Shown in pieces: positions 8,679 through 18,281 of a stretch of 64,000 bases of DNA (positions are counted from its first letter, which is position 1; every line of letters starts with the position of its first letter). Under the pieces are notes generated by a model, which was not told the origin of the DNA, did not search any database, and was given only the letters and a program-made list of their open reading frames with translations. The stretch is from the NCBI GenBank assembly GCA_017620255.1, contig JAFZQU010000006.1:1-64000 (forward strand). The letters are read 5' to 3'. A program made the position numbers and the translations under genes. This stretch comes from Lachnospiraceae bacterium (lineage in GTDB: Bacteria; Bacillota; Clostridia; Lachnospirales; Lachnospiraceae).

Positions 8679-10517
8679 TTATGTCAACCAATAGATATTG
8701 CATTCATACGGTCTCAACACGCCGCTTCGTGTGTTCTCGTAATTGCCGAGCACCCTGCAGTCCCTGACCATGGATGCGGACAGGTCCGCAGCGGACCGCT
8801 TTATATCATGATCACTTAAGTTATATTCCACGTACCAGGTCTCATCCATATCCGACCGGAAATACGTGAACAGATCTTTCTTATCACGGTTTGTGACCAG
8901 GAATTCGCCGTAGATCAGCGTCTTGTGATCTTTCCGGATCGTTGTCAGCTTCTTCAGATAATTCTGCACATGCAGCCGTTTGCACTTCTCATCCGGGTCA
9001 TCACAGTCCCAGTCGATCATGCGTCTCGCATGGTCGCGCGATCCGGCAAGGACAATGCGGAATGCTTCCTCCTTTGGCATCTTCTTACAGAGTTCCGCGT
9101 ACAGATTCACACTCTCGATATCTTCCATCTCATCGATCGAGTGAAAATCGTGATTTGCCATGCCCATCTCCTGCCCCTGATAGATAAAGGGCGTTCCCTT
9201 TAACGTCAGCTGCATGGTCAGAAGGTTCATGGCCAGTTTCTCGTGAAAGGCAGCTTTGGGTTCCACCTTGGATACCATGCGCGGATTATCATGATTTTCC
9301 AGGAAAAGTGCCTGCCAGCAGTGGTTTCCGAAACGCTCCTGCCAGCGGATATAGAACTTCTTTAAGTAGTTCAGGTCATACACATAGTCTTCGAATTTGG
9401 AATGCCCGGGCGTCTCGAGATGGTCAAAGCAGAAGAACATGTCCAGTTCGTCCCTGTCATCGCCCGTCAGCAGTTTGCCCGTCTCCATACCGATCCCGGG
9501 CATCTCGCCGACAGAGAACGCCTGATAGGGTTCAAACGCTTCCCTGCGGATCTGTTTCAGATAAGTGTGCAGTTTCGGGCCGTAGAAGTAATGCTCGATG
9601 CCACAGAACCCCATCATCCTGCCAATGGTCTCATCCCCGTCCGGCAGGCCGTCCGCCTTGGAGATCAGGTTGATCACATCCATGCGGAACCCGTCCACGC
9701 CCTTTTCAAGCCAGAAGCGGATCATATCGATCAGTTCCGCGCGCATGTCGGGATTTTCCCAGTTCAGATCCATCTGCTTGGTCGAGAACAGATGCAGGCC
9801 CCATTCCTGCAGCTCCGGATAGTAATTCCAGGCACTGCCGCTGAAGAAGGATTTCCAGTTATTCGGCGGGCTCTCCTTCTTCCCTTTTCTGAAAATATAG
9901 TAATCGTGATATTTCGACTCGGGGTCGGTCAGCGCTTTCCGGAACCATTCATGTTCATCCGAGGTATGGTTGATCACAAGATCCATGATCAGGCGCATCC
10001 CCTTCTTATGGACATTTTCAAGCAGAACGTCGAACTGTTCCATGGTGCCGAAGGATTCCCAGATCTTGCGATAATCCCGGATATCGTATCCGTTGTCATC
10101 CTGCGGAGAATCATAGATGGGCGAAAGCCAGATCGCATCCACGCCGACGGACTGCAGATAATCAAGTTTACATAATATTCCTTCGAGATCACCCATCCCG
10201 TCTCCGTTCGCATCACAGAACGAACGGGGATAGATCTGGTAAAAGACCGCTTCCTTCCACCACGCTCTCTTCAGCATACAGTCGCCGGAAGCAGGCGTAT
10301 CCTGCTCCGCGTTGACCAGTTTCAGGAAGGTGTCCAAAAACCCTTCGTTCAGTTTGCCGCGTGAGAGTTTCCGGATAGCGGATAACTTCATGTTGGACAC
10401 GGCCGGATTGTTGATCACACGCTCCGGCAGGTTCAGCTGCAGCAGAAGTTTATCCAGAATGTCTTTGCCGATCGGTGACGCATACACATCTTTGAGCTTC
10501 GAATGAATTGTCAGCAT
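8679..10517 (-). CDS. GH13 alpha-glucosidase (oligo-1,6-glucosidase type)
   Basis: This is a 612-residue cytoplasmic enzyme without signal peptide. The catalytic (beta/alpha)8 barrel begins at about residue 85 (AVFYQIYPRSF) and carries the GH13 regions DLVINHTSD, GFRMDVINL (nucleophile Asp), VGEMPG (acid/base Glu) and FLENHDNPR (third Asp). The layout is typical of GH13 subfamily 31, which hydrolyses alpha-1,4 or alpha-1,6 links of small glucosides. About 85 residues of helical sequence precede the barrel, which is longer than usual for the family; I do not recognise this extension. A GGAGG site lies 5 bases before the ATG. It is followed by the GPH symporter, which suggests an uptake-and-cleavage pair. 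Confidence 0.9.
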   Translation of the reverse strand: MLTIHSKLKDVYASPIGKDILDKLLLQLNLPERVINNPAVSNMKLSAIRKLSRGKLNEGFLDTFLKLVNAEQDTPASGDCMLKRAWWKEAVFYQIYPRSFCDANGDGMGDLEGILCKLDYLQSVGVDAIWLSPIYDSPQDDNGYDIRDYRKIWESFGTMEQFDVLLENVHKKGMRLIMDLVINHTSDEHEWFRKALTDPESKYHDYYIFRKGKKESPPNNWKSFFSGSAWNYYPELQEWGLHLFSTKQMDLNWENPDMRAELIDMIRFWLEKGVDGFRMDVINLISKADGLPDGDETIGRMMGFCGIEHYFYGPKLHTYLKQIRREAFEPYQAFSVGEMPGIGMETGKLLTGDDRDELDMFFCFDHLETPGHSKFEDYVYDLNYLKKFYIRWQERFGNHCWQALFLENHDNPRMVSKVEPKAAFHEKLAMNLLTMQLTLKGTPFIYQGQEMGMANHDFHSIDEMEDIESVNLYAELCKKMPKEEAFRIVLAGSRDHARRMIDWDCDDPDEKCKRLHVQNYLKKLTTIRKDHKTLIYGEFLVTNRDKKDLFTYFRSDMDETWYVEYNLSDHDIKRSAADLSASMVRDCRVLGNYENTRSGVLRPYECNIYWLT

Positions 10518-10554
10518 ACATTCCTCCGAATACAGAATTGAAAATGACGGGGAT

Positions 10555-12618
10555 CTACAGGGATTTTAGATACTTTAAGGAAAGCATCGTGATATCGTCG
10601 AACTGCTCCACGCCTTCTCCCGCATACTCATCCACGCTCCTGTAGACGCTCTCGCAGAGCTCCTCGGCGGAAATATCATGATCCGTTTCCTGCAGATGGA
10701 CGAGCAGGCGGTCTTCACCGTACAGCTCTTCGTTGATATTGATCGCTTCCGTCACGCCGTCCGTGTACAGGAAGATCTCATCCCCCGGCTGCAGCGAAAA
10801 CGATTCGCTCTTATATGCATAACCGTCCATCGCGGCAAGCACGAGATTCCGCTTGGTCTGCAGATAGGAAAATGTACCGTTACGCTTGATGATGGGCGGA
10901 TTGTGTCCCGCATTGACGAAGCTCACGCCGCCTGTTTTCAGGTCCAGCACGCACATCCAGGCCGTAACGAACATCTCGTTCGTGTTGTTGCGGCACAGTC
11001 TCTCATTCGCCTGCGTGAACGCTTCCTCGATCGGGATACCCGTCTGTACGAGCGCCTTGATACTGGTACGGGCGCGCATCATGAACATGGCTGCCGGGAT
11101 CCCTTTGCCGGATACATCGGCGATCAGCGCGACCAGGTGCGTGTCGTCCAGTTTATAGGCATCGTAAAAATCACCGCCCACTTCCTTGGCGGGACGCGTC
11201 TTTGCGAACACGTCCACGGCGGGACTTACGTCAAAATCATTCGTCAGCGAAGATAACTGAATGCCCCTTGCAATCTCCAGTTCCTTGGCAACGCGGTTCT
11301 TCGCCTCTTCGATCAGTTCCTTCAGGCGGTTGACCATCGCGTTGATGGAATCGGACAGGATGTCAAATTCGGAAGAAGCCCTGACATTGACCACGCGGTC
11401 CAGTTCCCCTGCCGTGATCGCTTCCAGGTTATCGTTGACTTCATCCATCCTCTTGGTGACGAGTTCCTTCATCTCGATCGTGATGAACAGGAACAATGTC
11501 GCAAAGACAAGGATCTCCAAAAGAATGGTGATGTAAATGGATACGTTCGTCAGATACAGTGCATCCTGCGCAGGCATGCTCGCCATCAGCATGTATCCGT
11601 TCCCGTGAATGTATTCGAGGTAATAGCGGTCTCCCTCAAAGGAAGTCTCTATGAGTTCAAACTCCGGCTCGCTGCCGATGAGATAAGTCAGATCCACTCC
11701 GTCAAAATCACTGCCGACAACGATACGGTCCATACCCATGGCCCACAACTCGCCCTTCTCTCCCACCGCATAGCCCTGTGCCACGGTGGAGGCCGTGTAT
11801 TTCGGATCCGTGGAATTGTCCGTTTCGTACATCTTATCGATCACGTTCACGGCCGCCTTCAGGTTTGCTTCGAAAATGCGCGCGGTTGATTTTTCCGCAA
11901 TGCGCGTCTGCACAATGAAGGTGATGTAGATCGTCAGGAACATGGACACAAGGACAAGCCCCAGCAGTCCCAGCTGGAAATGCGAGAGGATCGGCCGGTT
12001 ATGCCTTTTAAACAGGGCAAATCCGCGGTCTATGATCTCAATGGTGAAGAACGCAAGGAACAGCGCCAGAATGTTTACCAGGATCATGGGCGGTGCACAG
12101 CGTCTGACGAATTCAAACGCCTGATCCAGCTCTTTCTCATTGGTGGCAAAGATCAGGAACATATGCACGGTCTCGGACATCAGGGCGATGATCACACAGT
12201 AGTACGGGTTCGGCCGCTTATTGTCAAAGACCACTTTGCGCAGGATGGCCGAAAAGAGACCGGCCAGGACGCAGGCGACCGAGCAGGCGATCTGCGTAAA
12301 TGCCGCACCGCCCCAGTAAACACATAAGAAACGCTCCACGCCGCCGATCACACCCGCGACGATGCCGGCAAAGCCGCCGAAGAACAGACCCGCGCAAAGA
12401 GGCGCCGCGTCTCTTGCATTCAGAGCCGCGCCGCCGATTTGTACACTTCCGAATTCGGTGGCATAGATCGCCGCCAAACCGAACAGGATACCGATCAGTA
12501 ATTCCCTGATCCATTTATTGCCGATCTTTTCCAATCCGCCTTTGCGATCGATAAGGTGCATCACGATCGTGAGACCTGCCGTCACAAAAGCGGATAGAAC
12601 CAGTTTCATAATACCCAT
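10555..12618 (-). CDS. Membrane SpoIIE-type PP2C serine phosphatase with LytS-like sensor
   Basis: This 687-residue protein has an N-terminal 5TM receptor-like region (about 1-210) of the LytS type, a further transmembrane helix and an extracytoplasmic stretch (about 240-370), a second helix, a HAMP-like linker and a C-terminal SpoIIE/PP2C domain (about 460-685). Metal-binding aspartates are seen in IADVSGKGIP and LYTDGVTEAIN. Such phosphatases remove phosphate from STAS-domain proteins in partner-switching pathways. No anti-sigma kinase is adjacent. It lies 10 bases after a chemoreceptor gene, so the two are likely co-transcribed. The STAS-NRPS fusion at 25256-28648 is a possible but unproven substrate. 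Confidence 0.88.
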   Translation of the reverse strand: MGIMKLVLSAFVTAGLTIVMHLIDRKGGLEKIGNKWIRELLIGILFGLAAIYATEFGSVQIGGAALNARDAAPLCAGLFFGGFAGIVAGVIGGVERFLCVYWGGAAFTQIACSVACVLAGLFSAILRKVVFDNKRPNPYYCVIIALMSETVHMFLIFATNEKELDQAFEFVRRCAPPMILVNILALFLAFFTIEIIDRGFALFKRHNRPILSHFQLGLLGLVLVSMFLTIYITFIVQTRIAEKSTARIFEANLKAAVNVIDKMYETDNSTDPKYTASTVAQGYAVGEKGELWAMGMDRIVVGSDFDGVDLTYLIGSEPEFELIETSFEGDRYYLEYIHGNGYMLMASMPAQDALYLTNVSIYITILLEILVFATLFLFITIEMKELVTKRMDEVNDNLEAITAGELDRVVNVRASSEFDILSDSINAMVNRLKELIEEAKNRVAKELEIARGIQLSSLTNDFDVSPAVDVFAKTRPAKEVGGDFYDAYKLDDTHLVALIADVSGKGIPAAMFMMRARTSIKALVQTGIPIEEAFTQANERLCRNNTNEMFVTAWMCVLDLKTGGVSFVNAGHNPPIIKRNGTFSYLQTKRNLVLAAMDGYAYKSESFSLQPGDEIFLYTDGVTEAININEELYGEDRLLVHLQETDHDISAEELCESVYRSVDEYAGEGVEQFDDITMLSLKYLKSL

Positions 12619-12628
12619 CTGTAACTCT

Positions 12629-14320
12629 TTACTCCATCGTGAATCTGTTTACTACGTCTTTGAGCTGGTCAACACACTGCAGGCTCTCATCCACCAGATC
12701 TGCAGAATGACTGGTGTTGGTAACCATATCCGTTGTCTTTTCAGCAATGTCTGTCACACCGACTGTCGACTCACCGACTGTCGAGTTGATGCCGGAGATC
12801 GCATCGGAGATCTTATCAATGGAGTCTGTCAGATTCTGGATGGAAACATGCACATCGTTCATGCTCTCTTTGAACATCAGCGCATCTTTGTTATACTGTT
12901 CGGAAACATCGGAAAACTCCTGATAATCCGTGAGAACGGTCTTCTCAAGGAAATCGCCGGTCTCTTCCAGGCAGCCTGCCATATTGGCTACCGCGGAATT
13001 CACCTCACCGACAATACCGTTGATGTCCGTAACCGCTTTGGAAGTCTGCTGTGCAAGAGATCCTATCTCCGTCGCAACGACTGCAAAACCTCTGCCGGCT
13101 TCCCCGGCTCTTGCCGCCTCAATGGATGCGTTCAGCGCGAGCAGACTGGTCTGTGAAGAGATCGCCATGATGGATTCCGTCAATTCGTTGATCTTGGAAA
13201 CGGCTTTGGATTCCTCGATCGCATTATCCGAACGCACCTTGACGGAATCGAAGGTTTCTCTGGTACGTTTTGTAGCCTCTTCCGTCTTGGCACGGAGTGA
13301 TTTTGCCCTGTCCATGATCTCAACCGAAAGCGTTTCGCCGTTCTCGGAAAGAGCCGTGATATCTTTCGCACCTGTCTGCATGTAACCGATGTTCGCATAG
13401 ATGCTTTCCGTGGTCGCCGCGGTCTGCTCCATGCCTGCCGCCAGTTCCTCTGTGGTTGCGGAATTATCCGTACACATGCTGTTTACGGCATTCGTTACAT
13501 TCTGCAGTTCGTTGATGTTTCCCTCGATCCTGGTGGAAGCACTTTCGATATCGGCAACCATGCCTCTTAAGTTATCACGCATGGATCTTGCTGCCTTGAA
13601 CATTACGCCGACTTCGTCTTTTCTGGCCGCCAGATCACTGGTGCCCGTGCTTCTGAAATCAAGCGCTGCGGTCTGCTCGATGACGCCTGTCAGCCTCATG
13701 AGCGGCTTCACGATCATCTGGGCCACGAAATAAGCAGCAACAGAGCATACGATCACAAGCAGGATGCCGATGATGATCGCCATATTCCGCGCCCTGTTCA
13801 CCGGTGCCATGATATCATCATAATCCGCTGTCACAACAAGAATGCAACGGTTATATGTCAGGCAGTAGCTGGCGAATTTCAGCGCGCCCTTGAACTCGTA
13901 GGTCACGCAGTCGGGATCCGGTACATCCCCGGCCTGCATGCGCTGCACAAGGCCTGAAACAACAACGTTTTCAACAGGCTGTCCGATCTTGGATTCCGTC
14001 GGATGATATTTCATGATCCCTTCGGGATTTACAACATAGATGTAGGAAGACTCAACGCCGCCGACCTTGACATCCGTCAGATATGCCTTGTACTGGTCTG
14101 TCGTTGCGGCGATCCCGCCGGTCTCCAGATCCAGCTTGGCCGCTTCGCTCTTCGCCATGTAGAGCATATAGGCAGAGATCTGATCCTGCATTATTTTTTT
14201 CTCGTTTTTGACCACGATCAGTAACGATACGAGCACGCTGATCACCATGGCCACAACGACCAGGGCGATGATCTTCGCCTTAATGGAATTTAAGAAAGAT
14301 ACCTTTGTTTTTTTCCCCAT
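12629..14320 (-). CDS. Methyl-accepting chemotaxis protein
   Basis: This protein of about 563 residues has an N-terminal transmembrane helix, a Cache-like sensor domain (about 40-185), a second helix (about 190-210), a HAMP domain and a cytoplasmic signalling domain. The conserved receptor tip is [19 protein letters not shown]. It relays a chemical signal to CheA/CheW or to another partner. I prefer the ATG at 14320, which has a GGGA site about 10 bases upstream; an ATG 9 bases earlier has almost no spacing. No che genes are adjacent. The SpoIIE-type phosphatase follows 10 bases downstream, which suggests a shared signalling unit. Confidence 0.93.
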   Translation of the reverse strand: MGKKTKVSFLNSIKAKIIALVVVAMVISVLVSLLIVVKNEKKIMQDQISAYMLYMAKSEAAKLDLETGGIAATTDQYKAYLTDVKVGGVESSYIYVVNPEGIMKYHPTESKIGQPVENVVVSGLVQRMQAGDVPDPDCVTYEFKGALKFASYCLTYNRCILVVTADYDDIMAPVNRARNMAIIIGILLVIVCSVAAYFVAQMIVKPLMRLTGVIEQTAALDFRSTGTSDLAARKDEVGVMFKAARSMRDNLRGMVADIESASTRIEGNINELQNVTNAVNSMCTDNSATTEELAAGMEQTAATTESIYANIGYMQTGAKDITALSENGETLSVEIMDRAKSLRAKTEEATKRTRETFDSVKVRSDNAIEESKAVSKINELTESIMAISSQTSLLALNASIEAARAGEAGRGFAVVATEIGSLAQQTSKAVTDINGIVGEVNSAVANMAGCLEETGDFLEKTVLTDYQEFSDVSEQYNKDALMFKESMNDVHVSIQNLTDSIDKISDAISGINSTVGESTVGVTDIAEKTTDMVTNTSHSADLVDESLQCVDQLKDVVNRFTME

Positions 14321-14413
14321 AATACACATGTCCCTTTCCGGATTTTTGCTCCGGTCTCCCGGCGCATCCTATGTCAATTTTACATGATTTAACAGTAATT
14401 TACAATGGAAAAT

Positions 14414-14442
14414 TTGACGGGAAAAGTCATATCGTTTATGAT
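14414..14442 (+). promoter_or_regulatory. Sigma-A promoter of the GH9 gene
   Basis: TTGACG (14414-14419), a 17-base spacer and TATGAT (14437-14442) lie 37 bases before the start codon, followed by the GGAGAAGGG ribosome site. Box quality and spacing are very good. Confidence 0.8.
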
Positions 14443-14479
14443 ATGTACTGGGGAAAAAACGAACGGAGAAGGGTAAAAC

Positions 14480-16108
14480 ATGCCGGTTTTTGTTGATCAG
14501 GTCGGGTACCTGACGGATGCGGTCAAGATCGCGATGACAGAGCATCCCTGCAATTATCAGATCATACGTGAACATGACCAGCACAGCGTGCTGGACGGTG
14601 CCGTATCGGAATCCGTTTATGACGCCGATTCCGATTCACATGTATACCCCATCGATTTTTCAGAACTGAAAGAACCGGGGACCTATTATATCCTTTGCGG
14701 GAATCATGAAAGGTCCGCGTCTTTTGCCATTTCGGATCACCTCTACGATGATCTTCTTTTTGATGTCTTAAAGTGCCTGTATTACCAGCGCTGCGGGACA
14801 GAGTTGAAGCCGGAGCACGCAGGTGTATATGTTCATCCTGCCTGTCATCTTTCTCCTGCTGTCCTTTTGGCTGACTATCAGGCAAAATCACCCAACCCGC
14901 AGACTTTTGAGCTTAACGGTGGCTGGCATGACGCCGGCGACTACGGCAGGTACGTGTCTGCAGGAAGCGTTGCAGCCGGTCATCTTCTCTATGCCTACGA
15001 ACGTTTTCCGGACGCCTTTTCCTTCTCTCTTAAGATCCCGGAGAGCGGAAACGGGATGCCGGATATCCTGAACGAGTGCTTATGGGAACTGAAGTGGCTT
15101 TTGAAAATGCAGCTGGAAGACGGCAGCACCTGGCATAAAGTGACCACTTACGTTCATGCGGAATTCATCATGCCGGAAGAGGATACGGACAGACTGGTTC
15201 TCTTCCCGCCCTCCAGCATGGCGACCGCTGATTTTGCAGCAGTGATGGCACTGGCTGCAAGGATCTATAAGCCTTTCCTTCCGGAATTTGCGGATACAGC
15301 CCTGCAGGCTGCCAAACGCGCCTATGCATGGCTGATGACACATGATTACATCGGTTTTCACAATCCGGAAGGCTGCAACACCGGGGAATATGATGATGCA
15401 TGCGATCTTGACGAACGGCTGTGGGCAGCCGCGGAACTGCTTCGCGCCGACAGCGAACATGCCGCGCAGTACCTGAAGGATCTGACGGATCTTGACAAAA
15501 AATGCAAAAGCAAAACGGGATTCGGATGGAGAGATATCTCGGGGCTTGCCTCCATGAGCATCTTAACGGACCCTTTGCACAGTGCCCGTGTACTTGAAGA
15601 AACATTCCGGAGTGAAGTGCTTGCAGATGCAAAAAAAGTGACGGATATGATCCAAAACAAGGGCTGGCATCTTGCGATGGAAACGGATGATTTTGAATGG
15701 GGTTCCAATATGGTCGTCCTAAACCGAGCCATGCTGCTTTCACTCGCATCGATGGTTGCCCCTGACAACGCTGACCTTTATAAAACAGGGATCTTATCCC
15801 ACCTGCACTATCTCTTCGGGCGCAACCCGATGAACACTTCCTATGTGACCGGTTACGGGGATTTTGCATGCAAAAACCTGCATGCGCGTGTCCTGGAAAC
15901 GGACAAAATAAAAGAGCCGATCCCCGGATTTGTATCCGGCGGCCCCTTCAAGGATTTCTGTGACGAGATCGCGCTTAAGATGCTGCCTGCCGGCACACCT
16001 CCGATGCGCTGTTTTGTCGACCACTGCGACAGCTATTCCACGAACGAGATCACGATCTACTGGAATACGCCGCTCGTGTTCCTGCTTGCCTTTCTGCGCA
16101 GTTGCTGA
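14480..16108 (+). CDS. Intracellular GH9 cellodextrinase-like enzyme
   Basis: This 542-residue glycoside hydrolase of family 9 hydrolyses beta-1,4-glucan chains by inversion. A CelD-type Ig-like N-terminal domain (about 1-85) precedes the (alpha/alpha)6 catalytic domain. The aspartate motif is NGGWHDAGDYGRY (about 155), and the C-terminal catalytic Glu lies in STNEITIYWNTP. The family-typical HYLFGRNPMNTSYVTGYG is present. There is no signal peptide, so the protein should act in the cytoplasm on imported cellodextrins. Size and layout resemble the GH9 cellodextrinase of Butyrivibrio fibrisolvens as I remember it. It is convergent with oppF, 21 bases away. A strong promoter precedes it. Confidence 0.92.
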   Translation: MPVFVDQVGYLTDAVKIAMTEHPCNYQIIREHDQHSVLDGAVSESVYDADSDSHVYPIDFSELKEPGTYYILCGNHERSASFAISDHLYDDLLFDVLKCLYYQRCGTELKPEHAGVYVHPACHLSPAVLLADYQAKSPNPQTFELNGGWHDAGDYGRYVSAGSVAAGHLLYAYERFPDAFSFSLKIPESGNGMPDILNECLWELKWLLKMQLEDGSTWHKVTTYVHAEFIMPEEDTDRLVLFPPSSMATADFAAVMALAARIYKPFLPEFADTALQAAKRAYAWLMTHDYIGFHNPEGCNTGEYDDACDLDERLWAAAELLRADSEHAAQYLKDLTDLDKKCKSKTGFGWRDISGLASMSILTDPLHSARVLEETFRSEVLADAKKVTDMIQNKGWHLAMETDDFEWGSNMVVLNRAMLLSLASMVAPDNADLYKTGILSHLHYLFGRNPMNTSYVTGYGDFACKNLHARVLETDKIKEPIPGFVSGGPFKDFCDEIALKMLPAGTPPMRCFVDHCDSYSTNEITIYWNTPLVFLLAFLRSC

Positions 16109-16129
16109 TCCATCCCAAACAGATTCAGT

Positions 16130-17065
16130 TCATTTGGTCCAACTTTCCACCTCTTCATCCGTACCGAGGACATAATGCCTGCCTTCGATGTGATGCAGCT
16201 TTCCTTTGTCGTAGTCAAGACCGCTTGTCGCGTAGTCATAGGAAACGGACGTGCGGGCTCTCTCCGATGCCGGATTCGGGCTCGGAATGGCTGACAGGAG
16301 GCTGACCGTATACGGATGCAGGGGACGCGAGAAGATCTCTTCCGTCGTACCTGTTTCCAGCAGGCGTCCCAAATGCAGTACGCCGATCCGGTCGGAAATA
16401 TATTTGACCATGGAAAGATCATGGGCGATGAACAGATAAGCACATCCCGTCTCTTCCTGAATATCCTTCATCAGATTCACAACCTGCGCCTGGATCGAAA
16501 CATCCAGTGCGGAAATACACTCGTCCGCGATGATCAGGTCCGGATTCATGATCAGCGCTCTGGCAATGCCGACTCTCTGACGCTGTCCGCCGGAGAACTG
16601 GTAGGGATATCTGTCGTAATGCTCTTTGGCAAGACCGACTTTTGCAAGGATCGCGTCGATCTTTTCCCGTCTCTCCTCTTTCGTGGCGTAACTGTGATGG
16701 ATATCCAGACCCTCGCCGATGATGTCACCGATCTTTTTGCGCGGATTTAAGGATGCCATCGGATCCTGGAAGATCATCTGCATCTTGGTGCGCAATTCCA
16801 TGTTGGTGTACCGGTCCAGCTTTTTCGTGGAAATATCCATATCGCGGAACAGGATCCTTCCTCCTGTCGGATTGTACAGGCGGATGATCCCGCGTCCGAT
16901 CGTTGTCTTACCGGACCCGGATTCGCCGACAAGCCCGTATGTCTCGCCGGGATAGATCTCAAAACTCACATCGTCCACGGCTTTGACCGTAAACGATCCG
17001 TTCTTGAAATACTGTTTTAATTTTTCCACTCTCAGCAGGGGTTCTGCGTTATAATCTACTGCCAT
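16130..17065 (-). CDS. oppF: Oligopeptide ABC transporter ATP-binding protein (OppF type)
   Basis: This 311-residue ATPase of the peptide/nickel ABC family is one of two energising subunits of the Opp importer. Walker A is GESGSGKTT (about 43-51), the signature is FSGGQRQRVGIARAL, and Walker B reads LIIADECISALDVS; DEC in place of the usual DEP is a small deviation. The C-terminal oligopeptide/dipeptide region ends in HPYTVSLLSAIPSPNP. It lies 32 bases after oppD and is the last gene of the oppABC-DF series. Confidence 0.93.
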   Translation of the reverse strand: MAVDYNAEPLLRVEKLKQYFKNGSFTVKAVDDVSFEIYPGETYGLVGESGSGKTTIGRGIIRLYNPTGGRILFRDMDISTKKLDRYTNMELRTKMQMIFQDPMASLNPRKKIGDIIGEGLDIHHSYATKEERREKIDAILAKVGLAKEHYDRYPYQFSGGQRQRVGIARALIMNPDLIIADECISALDVSIQAQVVNLMKDIQEETGCAYLFIAHDLSMVKYISDRIGVLHLGRLLETGTTEEIFSRPLHPYTVSLLSAIPSPNPASERARTSVSYDYATSGLDYDKGKLHHIEGRHYVLGTDEEVESWTK

Positions 17066-17097
17066 TTGTTTCCTCTTTTATCTGACGGGATCCCGGC

Positions 17098-18171
17098 TTA
17101 TTTCCGGCCGGCATCCGCCTTCATGCGTTCGATCCTTCTCTTCAGTTCTTCGGGCATTTCGATCTTCGGCGCACGCTCATCCAAAAGCCAGGTCGCCGCA
17201 TAATGCGTTTCCGTCACCTTGAACATCGGCGGCTGCTCTTTCCAGTCCGCCTTCAGGGCATAGCGGTTACGCGGTGCAAACGCATCACCTGTCACTTCAT
17301 GTAAGAGGTTCGGAGGCGAACCCGGGATCGTATACAGTCTCGAATCGTCTGTTTCCAGATCGGGCATGGCCGAAAGAAGGCCCCAGGTATACGGGTGTTT
17401 GGGCTCATAGAAGATCTCTTCCACGTTACCGACTTCCACGATCCTGCCGGCGTACATCACATTTACATAGTCAGCGACTTTTGCGACGACACCGAGATCG
17501 TGCGTGATATAGATAACGGAAATACCGTGTTCTTTCTGGATCGTTTTGATCAGTTCGAGGATCTTTGCCTGGATCGTTACGTCGAGCGCCGTTGTGGGCT
17601 CATCGCAGATCAGAAGGTCCGGATAACAGGAGATCGCCATGGCAATGACAACACGCTGGCGCATGCCGCCCGAGAGCTGGTGCGGATACTGTTTGTAGCG
17701 CTTCTCCGGATTGGTGATCCCGACTTCTTCCAGCAGTTCGATCGCACGTTTCTTTGCATCTTCCTTACTCAGATGCAGGTGCATGATCATGCCCTCGATC
17801 AGCTGGTTTCCGATGGTCATCGTCGGGTCCAGGCTGGTCATGGGATCCTGAAAGATCATGGCGATCTTGCGTCCGTTGATGTTCTGGCGGATCCATCTCT
17901 TTTCTTTTTTCAGAATGTCCACTTCCTGCAGACTGCCGTCGTCTTCCTTGTAGCGGAAAATGATCTCGCCGTCATGGATCGTCGCGTTACCGGCTAAGAT
18001 ACCCATTGCCGTCTTCATGACAACGGATTTGCCAGATCCCGATTCACCGACGATCGCAACGGTCTCGCCGCGCTCTAAGTCCACGTTCACGCCGCGGATG
18101 GCGTGCACGTTGCCGGCGGTAGTCTTAAATGAAATATCCAGGTTGCGGATCTCTAGGATTTTGTCTGCCAT
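17098..18171 (-). CDS. oppD: Oligopeptide ABC transporter ATP-binding protein (OppD type)
   Basis: This 357-residue ATPase is the partner of OppF. Walker A is GESGSGKS, the signature is LSGGMRQRVVIAMAIS, and Walker B is LLICDEPTTALD. The C-terminal oligopeptide-transporter extension (HPYTWGLLSAMPDLE, then PGSPPNLL) is present. It may add a 4Fe-4S or structural element in some relatives, but no cysteine cluster is visible here. It is separated from oppC by about 500 bases holding repeats and palindromes, an unusual break in an opp operon. Confidence 0.93.
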   Translation of the reverse strand: MADKILEIRNLDISFKTTAGNVHAIRGVNVDLERGETVAIVGESGSGKSVVMKTAMGILAGNATIHDGEIIFRYKEDDGSLQEVDILKKEKRWIRQNINGRKIAMIFQDPMTSLDPTMTIGNQLIEGMIMHLHLSKEDAKKRAIELLEEVGITNPEKRYKQYPHQLSGGMRQRVVIAMAISCYPDLLICDEPTTALDVTIQAKILELIKTIQKEHGISVIYITHDLGVVAKVADYVNVMYAGRIVEVGNVEEIFYEPKHPYTWGLLSAMPDLETDDSRLYTIPGSPPNLLHEVTGDAFAPRNRYALKADWKEQPPMFKVTETHYAATWLLDERAPKIEMPEELKRRIERMKADAGRK

Positions 18172-18210
18172 ATTGATTCCTTGTGTATTCTGTATCTGTT
18201 CTGTTTTGTG

Positions 18211-18265
18211 CTATTCTGTTTGGTTCTATTCCGTTTGGTTCTATTCCGTTTGGTTCTATTCTGTG
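18211..18265. repeat. 15-base tandem repeat
   Basis: The unit CTATTCCGTTTGGTT occurs about 3.5 times with single C/T differences between copies. It begins about 40 bases upstream of the oppD start on the transcribed strand. Such short tandem repeats change length by replication slippage. Confidence 0.85.
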
Positions 18266-18281
18266 CTGCTATCTTTACCGC

